Shown: piece by piece, positions 54,557 to 63,059 of the stretch | Position numbering within the stretch: position 1 is the first letter of the stretch | How the letters are laid out: each line of letters begins with the position of its first letter | Assembly (NCBI RefSeq): GCF_022568795.1 | Contig: NZ_JAKZHU010000003.1 | Span: forward strand, 1-64,000 | DNA length: 64,000 nucleotides | DNA from: Arsenicicoccus dermatophilus | GTDB taxonomy: Bacteria; Actinomycetota; Actinomycetes; Actinomycetales; Dermatophilaceae | Reading direction: 5' to 3' | Notes under the pieces: generated by a model | The model's database searches: none | What the model saw: only the letters and a program-made list of their open reading frames with translations | What the model was told of the DNA's origin: nothing | Program-made: the position numbers and the translations under genes

Positions 54557-55765
54557 TCAGAGGCGCTCGGCCTCCTCCAGCTTGTCGGCGACGACCTCGG
54601 CGATCGCCAGCGACGCGGTGGCCGCGGGCGAGGGAGCGTTGAGGACGTGCAGGACCCGCGGGTGCTCGTGCAGGAAGTCGAAGTCCTCGACGAGGGTGCC
54701 GTCCGGGCGCATGGCCTGGGCGCGCACACCGGCCCCGGCGCGGACCACGTCGTCGACCTGCACCTCGGGCATCATCTTCTGCGTCGCCCTCACGAAGGCC
54801 TCCTTGGAGAAGGACCGCTGGACCTCGCCGACGGAGTAGCGCCAGTACTTCTGCGCGAGCCGCCAGATCCCCGGGAAGGCCGCGAGCTGGACCATGTCCT
54901 TGGGGTTGATCTGGGTCCACGAGTAGCCCTCTCGCGCGAGCGCGATCACGGCGTTGGGTCCCAGGTGGACGTGCCCGTCGATGCCCCGCGTGGCGTGCAC
55001 CCCGAGGAAGGGGAAGCGCGGGTCGGGCACAGGATAGATCAGCGATCTGCACAGGTAGGACTTCTCGGGGGTGAGCTCGTAGTACTCCCCGCGGAAGCCG
55101 ACGATGCGGGTCTGCGGGTGCGCCCCCATCGCCCTGGCGACCAGGTCGGCGTTGAGCCCGCCGCAGGTGACGACCTGCTTGGCGACGATCGTGCCCTGGC
55201 TGGTCTCCACGGTGACGTCGCGCAGCCCGGGCCGCCCCGACACGAGCGCGGTGCCCGTGCGGATCTCCCCGCCCGCGGCGCGGATGTCGTCCGCGTAGGA
55301 CCGGCACACGACCGTGTAGTCGACGACGCCGGTGACCGTCACCTGCAGCGCCGCCACCCCCTCGGCGTGCGGCTCCACCTCACGGAGCTCCTCGCGGCTC
55401 AGCCAGCGGGTCGGCACGTCGTTGGCCTGGCAGCGGCGCTGGATCTCCCGCATCTTGTCGACCTCGTCGGCGCCGGTCGCGACCACGAGCTTGCCGTCGA
55501 TGCGGTGCGGGATCCCCTTGTCCTGGAGGTAGTCCACCAGCCGCACCCGGCCGTCGAAGCACAGCCGCGCCTTGTAGGACCCCGGCGTGTAGTAGACCCC
55601 CGCGTGGATCACGCCGGAGTTGTTGCCCGTCTGGTGGCGGGCGATGTCGTCCTCCTTGTCGATGACGACGACGTGCGCACCAGGCTTGCGCAGCTGCAGC
55701 GCTCGGGCGGTGGCGAGCCCGACGATCCCCCCGCCGACGACGAGGACGTCTGCCTCGGTCTTCAT
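54557..55765 (-). CDS. lhgO: L-2-hydroxyglutarate oxidase
   Basis: A 402-residue FAD-dependent oxidoreductase of the DAO family. The dinucleotide motif VGGGIVGLATARAL is at 10-23; ARHQTGNNSGVIHAGVYYTPGS and VTCGGLNADLVAR are characteristic of LhgO, which oxidises L-2-hydroxyglutarate to 2-oxoglutarate and passes electrons to the membrane quinone pool. Start ATG 55765. It is not cotranscribed with a csiD or gab gene here, so it probably serves metabolite repair. Confidence 0.93.
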   Translation of the reverse strand: MKTEADVLVVGGGIVGLATARALQLRKPGAHVVVIDKEDDIARHQTGNNSGVIHAGVYYTPGSYKARLCFDGRVRLVDYLQDKGIPHRIDGKLVVATGADEVDKMREIQRRCQANDVPTRWLSREELREVEPHAEGVAALQVTVTGVVDYTVVCRSYADDIRAAGGEIRTGTALVSGRPGLRDVTVETSQGTIVAKQVVTCGGLNADLVARAMGAHPQTRIVGFRGEYYELTPEKSYLCRSLIYPVPDPRFPFLGVHATRGIDGHVHLGPNAVIALAREGYSWTQINPKDMVQLAAFPGIWRLAQKYWRYSVGEVQRSFSKEAFVRATQKMMPEVQVDDVVRAGAGVRAQAMRPDGTLVEDFDFLHEHPRVLHVLNAPSPAATASLAIAEVVADKLEEAERL

Positions 55766-55850
55766 GTGATTCCCCTTTCGACTCCCCCAGTCTCTCGCGC
55801 GGGCTCCCGCGGCGGAGCGGACTTCGCCACGTCGGGCGGAGGTATGCCGA

Positions 55851-55882
55851 GGGCCGCGCCCGGGAGCACCCGGACGCGGCCC
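55851..55882 (-). terminator. Terminator after the secreted hydrolase
   Basis: GGGCCGCG with CGCGGCCC and CCGGG with CCCGG form a nearly continuous stem just past the stop codon at 55893. Confidence 0.7.
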
Positions 55883-55892
55883 AGCCCCGCGG

Positions 55893-57653
55893 TCACCTGG
55901 CGAAGAGCGCCTTGTCCGGGGTGCAGGTGACGTCGGCGGCCGGTGTCTCCTGGGTGGTGAGGTAGGCCGTGACCGTCTTGTCGACGCAGGCCGAGTAGCC
56001 GTGCAGCGATCCGTGGCCGAAGCCGTCCTTGACGGTGACCAGGCGTGAGGTCGGCAGCGTCCTGCGGTAGGCCGCGGCTCCGGCGTACGGCGTGGACGGG
56101 TCGTGCTGGTTGGCGACGATCAGGACGGGCGTGGACGTGGCCTTGTCGAAGGGGCCGCGGTAGACCCCCGTGGCCTTGCCCGGCCAGCCGGCGCACACGC
56201 TCGAGGCCCAGGTCCACAGCGGGCCGAAGCCCCCCGCGGCGGCCTTGGCCCGCTCCGCGGCGGACACCCACTCCTGCGGGTCGCTCGGGTTGACGGCGTC
56301 GCTGCACAGCACGCCCGAGTAGCCCACCCAGTAGCTGGCCTCCTTGCTCGGCGGGGTGGTGGGCGTGGCCGTGGGGCGCGGTGCGGGCGTCGGACGCCGG
56401 GTCGGCGTCGTGGTCGGTCGGGGCCCGTGCAAGCCCGGCGGGACGACGCCCGGTCGCCGGTCGACACCTGGCTGGGGCCTGGGGTCGATGGGCACCTCCT
56501 GCGCGGCCGGCGAGGTGGCCTCGGCGGCCCGGGCCAGCGCGTGCAGCTGCTTGAGCGCGGCGGTCGCCTTCTTGCGGGCCCGCGGCGCCGCGAGCATGGC
56601 CCTGCTGGGGATCCGCGCAGGCAGGGCGGCCCGCAGGTCGTGGATCGTCGTCAGGACACCGGGGATCTGGTCGGCGGAGTAGAGCGCGCGCAGGACGGTG
56701 GAGTGCAGCTCGTCGTACCGCAGCTCGCGCCCGTCGCCCAGGGCGACCGGGCCGCGCTCGGTGGCCGCCACCAGGTCGGCCCAGTCCTGGCGGACCGTCG
56801 CGGCGGACGGGCAGCGCGCCGCGCCGACGCGCTCGCACTCGGCGAACGCCGCCTCCAGCGCCTCCTTGGCCCCCAGGTGGGAGCCGAGGCGCTCGGTCAG
56901 CGGCCGCAAGGTGCCCCGGTCGCGGCCGGTGCTCCACTCGACCGGGTCGATGACGCCGTCGAGGACCATGGCGCGGACCTTGTCGGGGAAGAGCGCGGCA
57001 TAGGTCTGGCCGAGGTAGGTGCCGTAGGACGTGCCGTAGTAGGTGAGCCGCTCGTCGCCGAGGGCGGCGCGGGCCAGGTCCAGGTCACGCGCGGCGTCGG
57101 CGGTGGACATGTGGTCCAGCAGCTGGGGTGCACCCTTGGCGCACAACGCGCGCTGGCGCCCGTCGACGGTGAGGCGCACCCGCTGCTCGTCGGCCGTCGC
57201 GGGGAAGACCACGCCCCCGCCGGGGAGGTCCGGGTCCTCACCCGCCGCGGTGCAGCTCGCGTCGGCGCCGCGGGTCGCGAGCCCGACCACGTCGAAGCGC
57301 TTGCGGACCTCGGGGCCGAGCTTGTCCGCCATCTGCCCGACCTGGTCGGGGACCGCCAAGCCCGGGCCGCCAGGGCTCGTGAAGATCGACCCCACCCGGT
57401 GCGCCTGGTCCTCGGCGGGCCGCCGCGCCAGGCGCAGCGTGATCGTGCCCGTGTCCGGGCGGGCGTGGTCGAGGGGGACGGTGAGCTCGCCGCACTGGAG
57501 GCCACGGCCGCAGTCCTCCCAGGTGATGCCGGCGGCCCGGCCGGCCGTCGTGCGCGAGCCGGGCGCAGGAGCGGGGCCGGCCGCCGTCGCGACGGACGGG
57601 ACGGACACCAGGGCGGCCGCGACCAGCGCGACCCCTCGGACGGGCAGGGACAT
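55893..57653 (-). CDS. Secreted alpha/beta-hydrolase, tripeptidyl aminopeptidase-like
   Basis: A 586-residue hydrolase with a signal peptide (MSLPVRGVALVAAALVSVPSVATA). It matches the secreted SlpD/SlpE-type peptidases of actinomycetes: oxyanion motif SPGGPGLA, nucleophile Ser in YYGTSYGTY, Asp in NQHDPSTPY and His in GFGHGS, plus the TAP-like C-terminal domain with paired Cys. A Pro/Thr/Arg-rich linker (TTTPTRRPTPAPRPTATP) is inserted between the lid region and the C-terminal domain; it is not usual in the family. Start ATG 57653. It removes peptides from the N-terminus of extracellular substrates. Confidence 0.9.
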   Translation of the reverse strand: MSLPVRGVALVAAALVSVPSVATAAGPAPAPGSRTTAGRAAGITWEDCGRGLQCGELTVPLDHARPDTGTITLRLARRPAEDQAHRVGSIFTSPGGPGLAVPDQVGQMADKLGPEVRKRFDVVGLATRGADASCTAAGEDPDLPGGGVVFPATADEQRVRLTVDGRQRALCAKGAPQLLDHMSTADAARDLDLARAALGDERLTYYGTSYGTYLGQTYAALFPDKVRAMVLDGVIDPVEWSTGRDRGTLRPLTERLGSHLGAKEALEAAFAECERVGAARCPSAATVRQDWADLVAATERGPVALGDGRELRYDELHSTVLRALYSADQIPGVLTTIHDLRAALPARIPSRAMLAAPRARKKATAALKQLHALARAAEATSPAAQEVPIDPRPQPGVDRRPGVVPPGLHGPRPTTTPTRRPTPAPRPTATPTTPPSKEASYWVGYSGVLCSDAVNPSDPQEWVSAAERAKAAAGGFGPLWTWASSVCAGWPGKATGVYRGPFDKATSTPVLIVANQHDPSTPYAGAAAYRRTLPTSRLVTVKDGFGHGSLHGYSACVDKTVTAYLTTQETPAADVTCTPDKALFAR

Positions 57654-57854
57654 GCGAGCCTCCAGACAGGCGTGGCGGACGGACGGACGGTGACCAGCAG
57701 ACCACCGATCCCTGATGACTCGCCGAAAGTACTCCCGGCACAGGACGATCCGCGACCGCAGCAGGCCGTGCAGGGCCGCTGTCGACAGGGCCTCGCCCCG
57801 GTGACCTCGCGCGACGCAGGGTGCGGGCCGCACGTCAGTCGCTACCCTGGGCGC

Positions 57855-59720
57855 GTGAGCCCAGCCACGTCCTCCGACCGGGGTCGCCAGCCCCCTCTCG
57901 CGTGGGCACTGTGCCCCCTGCGCGTGCTCGGCGCGCTGCTCGGCCTGCTGGCCCTCGCCCTGGCCGCTGCCGTCGTCGGCATCGGCGTGACCAGCGTGTG
58001 GCCCACCGACGTGCAGACCAGCTCCTACGCCGCGACCCTGCGCCTGTCCGCCGAGCCCGACCAGCTGTCGTCGGTCCACGCCCCGACCCTGTTCGGCAAC
58101 CTCGACCTGCGCTTCGACGGTCCGCTGCCCGCGCCCGGGGTCAGCGCCGACGCCCGCGTCCGCGACCGGATCACCGCCGTCCTCGCCACCAAGGACCTGT
58201 CCGTGTCGGCGCTCAAGCCCGGCGCCGCCGAGATCGACGCCGCCATCAGCTCCGGGGCGTCGTCCCTCGCCGGGAAGTATGCCGCCGGGGTGCTGCTCAC
58301 CTGCGCGCTGGCCGCCTTCGCCCTGCGGCACTGGCGATCCGCCGAGGCCGGCCTGCGCCCGTGGCGACGGTCCGCTCCGGTCCCCGCGCTCGCCGCCGTC
58401 GTCGCGCTCGCCGGGACGGGCGGGTCGGCGTGGGCGACCTTCCGACCCGACCGGCTGGAGACCGTGCAGGCCGACGGGCTGCTCGGCTACGTGCGGTCCA
58501 ACACCCGGATCCTGTCCGACGTGCAGGCCCGCTCCGCCCAGGCCGAGCCCTACGTCAAGAACATGCTCGCTCTGTCCGCCGCGCTGCAGGAGCACTTCGT
58601 CCCGCCGGACCTAGCCCGCCCGGCCGCCGTGAAGCTGCTGCTGGTCAGCGACATCCACGGCGCCAACGCCTATCCTCTGATGCGGCAGATCGTGCAGACC
58701 GAGGGCATCACCGCGGTCGTCGACACCGGTGACCTGCTCAACTTCGGGCACGCGCAGGAGGGCGAGGCGGCGGGCATGTATGCCGGGATCGCCTCCCTCG
58801 GCGTCCCCTATGTCTTCGTGCGCGGCAACCACGACGCGAGCGCGGCCACCGACGAGTCGGTCCTGCGACGGCTGGCGACGATCCCCAACGTGATCCTGCT
58901 GGAGCCGACCGCGGGGACGTACACCGTCGCCACGATCGGGGGCCTGCAGGTCGCGGGCTTCAACGACCCGCGGTGGTTCGGCGACGAGGGCGGCGACACG
59001 GCGGGGCAGGTGGCGGCCGCGCGGCGCTTCGACCGCGCGATGGAGCAGGTGCGGTCGGGGCGGGTCGCGCCGGTCGCGAGCACGACGCGAGCCGGGACGC
59101 CGGCACCGGCGGCTGGGGAGACCGCACCGGGCGCGGCGACGTCGTCGGGTGCGGCCGCCTCGGGGGCGACCACCTCGGGCGGTGCGTCTGCAGCGGCGCC
59201 GCCCGCGACCACGCCGGGCGCCTCCCCGGACCCGACCGCCTCGGCCGCCGTCGCCACCGACCTCCGTCGCGGTCTGGACCTGCTCGTGGCGCACGAGCCC
59301 TATGCCGCGGACGCCTTCCCCGCCGCCCGGGTGCGCCTCAACGGCCACATGCACTCGGCTGCGCTGCGCGGCAACCGGATCCAGCTGGGCACCTTCACCG
59401 GGGGCGGGGTCGTCGCGCACTACAGCCAGGACCCCGCGGGCGCCGAGCTCAACGGCCAGCCCTATGCCTTCGACATCCTCAGCTACGGCGCCGACTGCCG
59501 CCTGGAGACCCTCACCCGCTACAGCTACCGGGACCTGCTCGAGGGGCGGCCGGTCTACGACGACGTCCGCGCCGTCAACGGTCGCTCGATCCAGGCGCCC
59601 CAGCCCTCCGCCGGACGGGTGTGCCGCGCCGACGCGCCGCTGACGCTGGCGACCGTCGTGGCGGACGCCCCCGACCCGAGCTCCTCGCCCACGCCGGCGA
59701 CCACCAGCACCACCCCCTGA
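57855..59720 (+). CDS. Membrane-anchored metallophosphoesterase
   Basis: A 621-residue protein. Two hydrophobic helices (residues about 22-50 and 138-155), and possibly a third at 175-193, precede a calcineurin-like phosphoesterase domain from about 255: VSDIHGAN, VDTGDLLNFGH, RGNHD, then LLVAHEP and LNGHMHS give the metal ligands. An Ala/Thr/Gly/Pro-rich low-complexity insert of about 60 residues (415-470) splits the domain between the two metal-motif halves. Start GTG 57855; TACCCT six bases upstream indicates a leaderless message. Substrate unknown. Confidence 0.85.
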   Translation: MSPATSSDRGRQPPLAWALCPLRVLGALLGLLALALAAAVVGIGVTSVWPTDVQTSSYAATLRLSAEPDQLSSVHAPTLFGNLDLRFDGPLPAPGVSADARVRDRITAVLATKDLSVSALKPGAAEIDAAISSGASSLAGKYAAGVLLTCALAAFALRHWRSAEAGLRPWRRSAPVPALAAVVALAGTGGSAWATFRPDRLETVQADGLLGYVRSNTRILSDVQARSAQAEPYVKNMLALSAALQEHFVPPDLARPAAVKLLLVSDIHGANAYPLMRQIVQTEGITAVVDTGDLLNFGHAQEGEAAGMYAGIASLGVPYVFVRGNHDASAATDESVLRRLATIPNVILLEPTAGTYTVATIGGLQVAGFNDPRWFGDEGGDTAGQVAAARRFDRAMEQVRSGRVAPVASTTRAGTPAPAAGETAPGAATSSGAAASGATTSGGASAAAPPATTPGASPDPTASAAVATDLRRGLDLLVAHEPYAADAFPAARVRLNGHMHSAALRGNRIQLGTFTGGGVVAHYSQDPAGAELNGQPYAFDILSYGADCRLETLTRYSYRDLLEGRPVYDDVRAVNGRSIQAPQPSAGRVCRADAPLTLATVVADAPDPSSSPTPATTSTTP

Positions 59721-59830
59721 CCGAGCGGCTCACCCCACGCTGACCTCCCCCGCGCCGGGTGGGACGGGAGCGGGGTGCCGGGCGCGAGGCGTATGGCGGG
59801 ACGGGACGGCGACCACGTCCCGGCGTGCGG

Positions 59831-60004
59831 TCAGCGGCGGGCGCGCGAGCTGACCATGCGCCACAGCGCGATGCCGCTCGGCACGGCCACGGCCGCCGCG
59901 GTGGCGTAGTCCTTGCGGCGGAAGGCCTGCCACGCCGAGACCAGGCTCGACACCATCAGGGTGCCCGAGGCGGCGTTGTTCACGGACTGCTGGTTGATCG
60001 GCAT
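59831..60004 (-). CDS. Small protein with one hydrophobic helix, 57 residues
   Basis: ATG 60004 follows GGAGGG with good spacing. The product has a mildly hydrophobic helix near residues 12-26 and a second at 38-52 (AAAVAVPSGIALWRM), ending in a basic tail. No family recognised. It is downstream of the GNAT gene on the same strand but is separated by a terminator hairpin, so it has its own promoter. Confidence 0.55.
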   Translation of the reverse strand: MPINQQSVNNAASGTLMVSSLVSAWQAFRRKDYATAAAVAVPSGIALWRMVSSRARR

Positions 60005-60080
60005 ACACCCTCCAGGACAAGAGTCACGGTCGATCACCGAGCGTATCTTCCGGTGCGTCAGGAGGGGCCCGAACGACGCA

Positions 60081-60111
60081 CGACGGGCCGCCCCGCAAGG
60101 ACGGCCCGTCG
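60081..60111 (-). terminator. Terminator after the GNAT gene
   Basis: A 10-bp perfect stem (CGACGGGCCG/CGGCCCGTCG) with an 11-base loop, 11 bp after the GNAT stop codon, making the GNAT transcript monocistronic. Confidence 0.75.
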
Positions 60112-60121
60112 GGTCGCGGGA

Positions 60122-60580
60122 TCAGCCGTGGCGGTGCACGCCGATGTGCTCCACCATGATCTGCCCGTCGGCGAGGTCCTCGGCGACGACCGGGCGCCAG
60201 CCGACGTGCATCAGGTGGCCGAGGGCGCGCGAGTCGGAGGCCAGCGAGACCTTGGGGTGGCGCAGCGCAAAGAGCTCGATGATCACGTCGACGAGGGTCT
60301 GGGTCAGCCCGGGCTCGGCGTGCTCGGCGGCGGGCACCGTGAGCAGGCGCTGCAGCTCGACGTGGTCGCCGCGCAGCGTGCCGGCGGCATACCCGGCCAG
60401 CCGGCCGTCCAGGCTCACCGTCACCAGCCGGAAGCTCTCGTCGCCCTCGCGCCGGGCGAGCCACGGCACGGTGGCGTCGGCCGACCGGGCGGCCTCCTCG
60501 AGGTGGGTGAGGTCGTCGCGCAGGCGCTGGGCGCCGGCGGCGTCGTAGTGGGAGACGCGCATCGACAGCATGGTGGGCAT
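60122..60580 (-). CDS. GNAT-family N-acetyltransferase under cobalamin riboswitch control
   Basis: A 152-residue GNAT-like protein starting at ATG 60580 with a GGAGGA site. Residues about 55-80 carry the central strands (FRLVTVSLDGRLAGYAAG), and 85-110 the acetyl-CoA-binding region (VELQRLLTVPAAEHAEPGLTQTLV), although the Q/RxxGxG/A loop is degenerate. The C-terminal strand is HLMHVGWRPV. The substrate is unknown. It is the only gene between a complete cobalamin riboswitch (60629-60835) and a terminator (60081), so its expression should fall when adenosylcobalamin is plentiful. No cobalamin gene is adjacent, which makes this target unusual. Confidence 0.8.
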   Translation of the reverse strand: MPTMLSMRVSHYDAAGAQRLRDDLTHLEEAARSADATVPWLARREGDESFRLVTVSLDGRLAGYAAGTLRGDHVELQRLLTVPAAEHAEPGLTQTLVDVIIELFALRHPKVSLASDSRALGHLMHVGWRPVVAEDLADGQIMVEHIGVHRHG

Positions 60581-60599
60581 GGGTCCTCCAGACCGAGTC

Positions 60600-60623
60600 G
60601 GGTCCGACGACCCGGGTGGGTCG
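60600..60623 (-). promoter_or_regulatory. Overlapping alternative hairpins in the riboswitch expression platform
   Basis: On the RNA, CGACCC-ACCC-GGGTCG (60623-60608) and GGGTC-GTCG-GACCC (60613-60600) share the middle GGGTC and cannot form together. They lie between the riboswitch and the GNAT ribosome site, so one may be the switch that controls translation or termination. Confidence 0.5.
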
Positions 60624-60628
60624 CCGCG

Positions 60629-60835
60629 CTGGCAGGTCTTCGGACTCGCGGGCGTCGCGCGGCAGGCTGACCTGCACGCGGGCCTAGGCGCCGCTTCCCG
60701 AGCCGACCGCTCAGTGCGTGTGGCGCGGTCGTTCCCGCTCACCGCTGCACCGCGGGCGGCTGCCCCCGGCGCAGTCCCGGACTCGCACCGGGTTCCCTCT
60801 TGCCCCGGCGCGCCCGAGGGTGTGCCGGACCAGTG
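60629..60835 (-). promoter_or_regulatory. Cobalamin riboswitch
   Basis: The minus strand contains AAGAGGGAACCCGGTGCGA, GTCCGGGACTGCGCC, CGGTGAGCGGGAACGACC, CTCGGGAAGCGGCG and GCGAGTCCGAAGACCTGCC in the order of actinobacterial cobalamin riboswitches. A TAGGTT hexamer at 60847-60842 is a likely -10, placing the transcript start near the 5' edge of the aptamer. The 3' end is 49 bases before the GNAT start codon. Confidence 0.95.
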
Positions 60836-60923
60836 CGGCCCAACCTATCCAGGCGGCGCGGAGGGGGCTCGTCGGGACGCGTTCCGCCGGTTGCGGTTCC
60901 CGCGATGACCGCCCCCGGCCCGC

Positions 60924-62969
60924 TCACGGCAGCAGACCTCCCTGGGTCGGTCGGATCCGCCTGCTCGACCAACCCCGGCCGGCCCGACCGCCGCCGGCAG
61001 GGACGATCCAGCGCTGCTGGTAGGGGTCGAGGGTGAGGTCCCACCAGACGTCCTCGCCGGTCAGCGCGTCCTGCAGCCCCGAGAGCGGCCCGAAGCCCGC
61101 GAACCCGTGGATCGACGCGTGCTGCGGCTCGGCGGTGAGGTTGGCGAGCACCAGGCAGTGCCCGCGCGGGCCCGTCCGCCACAGCGCGAAGACGTGGGGG
61201 TTGTCCAGCGGCACCGCGTCGATGGCCTGCTGGGCGTGCAGCTGCGGCAAGGACTTCCGCGCGGCGACGAGCGCCTGCAGCCCCTCGAAGACCCGCGCCG
61301 GCACCGTGCCCGCCTCGTGCCGCTGCTGCGCCGCCGTCCAGTCCATGCGCGGCCGGTGCAGCCAGCGGTTGTCGTCCGCGTGCGCCGGGTCCTCGACGTA
61401 CGACCGGTCGTTGATCATCCCGATCTCGTCCCCCATGTAGATCAGCGGCACGCCGCCGAGCGCCAGGACGAGCCCCTGCAGCAGCAGGATCCGGCGTATG
61501 CCGAGGAGCTCCGCCCGCTCCCGCTCGGCACCCGCGAGCCGGCGAGCCTGCTCGAGACCGGCGAGGGACGCGAGGGACCCGCTGATCCGGCGGTCCCCGG
61601 TGGCGGGGTTGGCCTGGAAGACCTCGCCGACGGCCCACGACCCGGGATGCGCGCCGGAGTAGAAGTCCGACAGGAACGCGCGGTGGGCCGGCCCGGACAG
61701 GCCCACCGCGGCGGCGTGCTCGTCGCTGACCGCCCACCCGATGTCGTCGTGGAGCCGCACGTAGCCCAGCCACGCGGCGGTGGGCGGCAGCGGCGGCATC
61801 GCCCGCACGGTGTGGGTGAGCAGTCGGGCGGAGCCTTCGGCGAGCGCCGACCACAGCGCGACCATGTAGACGTTGTGGTAGGCGAGCTCGCACTCCTTGC
61901 CGGTCGCCTCCCCCTGGCCGAGGTAGGGCGCCAGGTCCTCGGGCGCGACGATGGCCTCGGCGAGCAGCAGCACGCCGGGCATCGCCAGGCGGGTGAGCGC
62001 ACGGAAGGCCTGCAGCACCAGGTGTGCCTCGGGCTGGTTCTGGCAGCTGGTGCCGAGCCGCTTCCACAGGAAGGCGACGGCGTCGAGGCGGACGACCTCG
62101 ACGCCGGCGTTGCCGAGGTGGCAGACGACGTCGAGCATCTCCTCGAGCACGCGGGGGTTCGCGTAGTCCAGGTCCCACTGGTAGTCGTTGAAGGTCGTCC
62201 ACACCCAGGACCGCGCCTCCTCCACCCAGGTGAAGCTGCCGGGCGCGAAGTCGGGGAAGACCTCGGGCAGCGTCTGCTCCCACCGGTCGGGCATGGTCCG
62301 GTCGGGATAGAAGTGGTACATCGCGCGGGCCTCGGGGTCGCCCGTCACCGCCGCCCGCGCCCAGGGGTGCTCCCGCGCGGTGTGGTTGCAGACCAGGTCC
62401 ACGACCAGCGAGATCCCCTGGGCGCGCAGCGTGCTCGCGAGGGCGGTCAGCTCGGCGAAGCTGCCGAGCCGCGGGTCGGTCCGCCGGTAGTCCGCGACCG
62501 CGTAGCCCCCGTCGTCGGCGCCCTCGCGCGGCAGCAGCACCGGCATCAGGTGCAGCATCGTCACGCCGAGCTCGGCGAGGTGGTCGAGCCGGTCGGGCAG
62601 CTGTGCGAAGGTCCCGGCAAAGCGGTCGGTGTAGCAGACGTAGCCGATCGTCTCGGGCCGCTGGAACCAGTCGGGCTGGGAGAGTCGGCGCTGGTCGAGC
62701 AGGTGCAGGTCCTGCGGTCGTCCGGCGAAGGCTCGCGCGGCGACGGTCACGAGGCGGTCGAGGACCTGGTCCAGGGCAGGGTCGGCGGCGACCTGCGCAG
62801 CGGTGTCCTCACCCACCGTTGCGCCGTACAAGCCCTGGACCGGGCGCACCACGTCGGCCCACAGGGTCGCCAGCCGGGCCTCGAAGATCGCCCGCGCGTC
62901 GTCGTCGAGGGTCGCCCACCCGGGCAGGGAGCGGTAGGACCGGGGGATCTCGGGCAGGGGCGCGGCCAT
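60924..62969 (-). CDS. Amylosucrase (GH13_4)
   Basis: A 681-residue alpha-amylase-family enzyme. The N-terminal helical domain (residues 1-95) with FEARLATLWADV is typical of amylosucrase. The catalytic barrel has DLVCNHTA, the nucleophile Asp in VEVVRLDAVAFLWK, the acid/base Glu in LLLAEAIVAPED and the transition-state Asp in VRLHDDIGW. It makes alpha-1,4-glucan from sucrose, releasing fructose. Start ATG 62969; longer readings are shadows. The last 35 residues (Gly/Arg-rich) are a short tail past the usual end. Confidence 0.92.
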   Translation of the reverse strand: MAAPLPEIPRSYRSLPGWATLDDDARAIFEARLATLWADVVRPVQGLYGATVGEDTAAQVAADPALDQVLDRLVTVAARAFAGRPQDLHLLDQRRLSQPDWFQRPETIGYVCYTDRFAGTFAQLPDRLDHLAELGVTMLHLMPVLLPREGADDGGYAVADYRRTDPRLGSFAELTALASTLRAQGISLVVDLVCNHTAREHPWARAAVTGDPEARAMYHFYPDRTMPDRWEQTLPEVFPDFAPGSFTWVEEARSWVWTTFNDYQWDLDYANPRVLEEMLDVVCHLGNAGVEVVRLDAVAFLWKRLGTSCQNQPEAHLVLQAFRALTRLAMPGVLLLAEAIVAPEDLAPYLGQGEATGKECELAYHNVYMVALWSALAEGSARLLTHTVRAMPPLPPTAAWLGYVRLHDDIGWAVSDEHAAAVGLSGPAHRAFLSDFYSGAHPGSWAVGEVFQANPATGDRRISGSLASLAGLEQARRLAGAERERAELLGIRRILLLQGLVLALGGVPLIYMGDEIGMINDRSYVEDPAHADDNRWLHRPRMDWTAAQQRHEAGTVPARVFEGLQALVAARKSLPQLHAQQAIDAVPLDNPHVFALWRTGPRGHCLVLANLTAEPQHASIHGFAGFGPLSGLQDALTGEDVWWDLTLDPYQQRWIVPAGGGRAGRGWSSRRIRPTQGGLLP

Positions 62970-63059
62970 GAGGCCATGCTCCCACCGACGCGGCGACGGG
63001 GCCCGCAGCCGCTGGCGGCACGGTCGGCGCCGCGCCCGCCCTTCGGGGACAATGGGACG

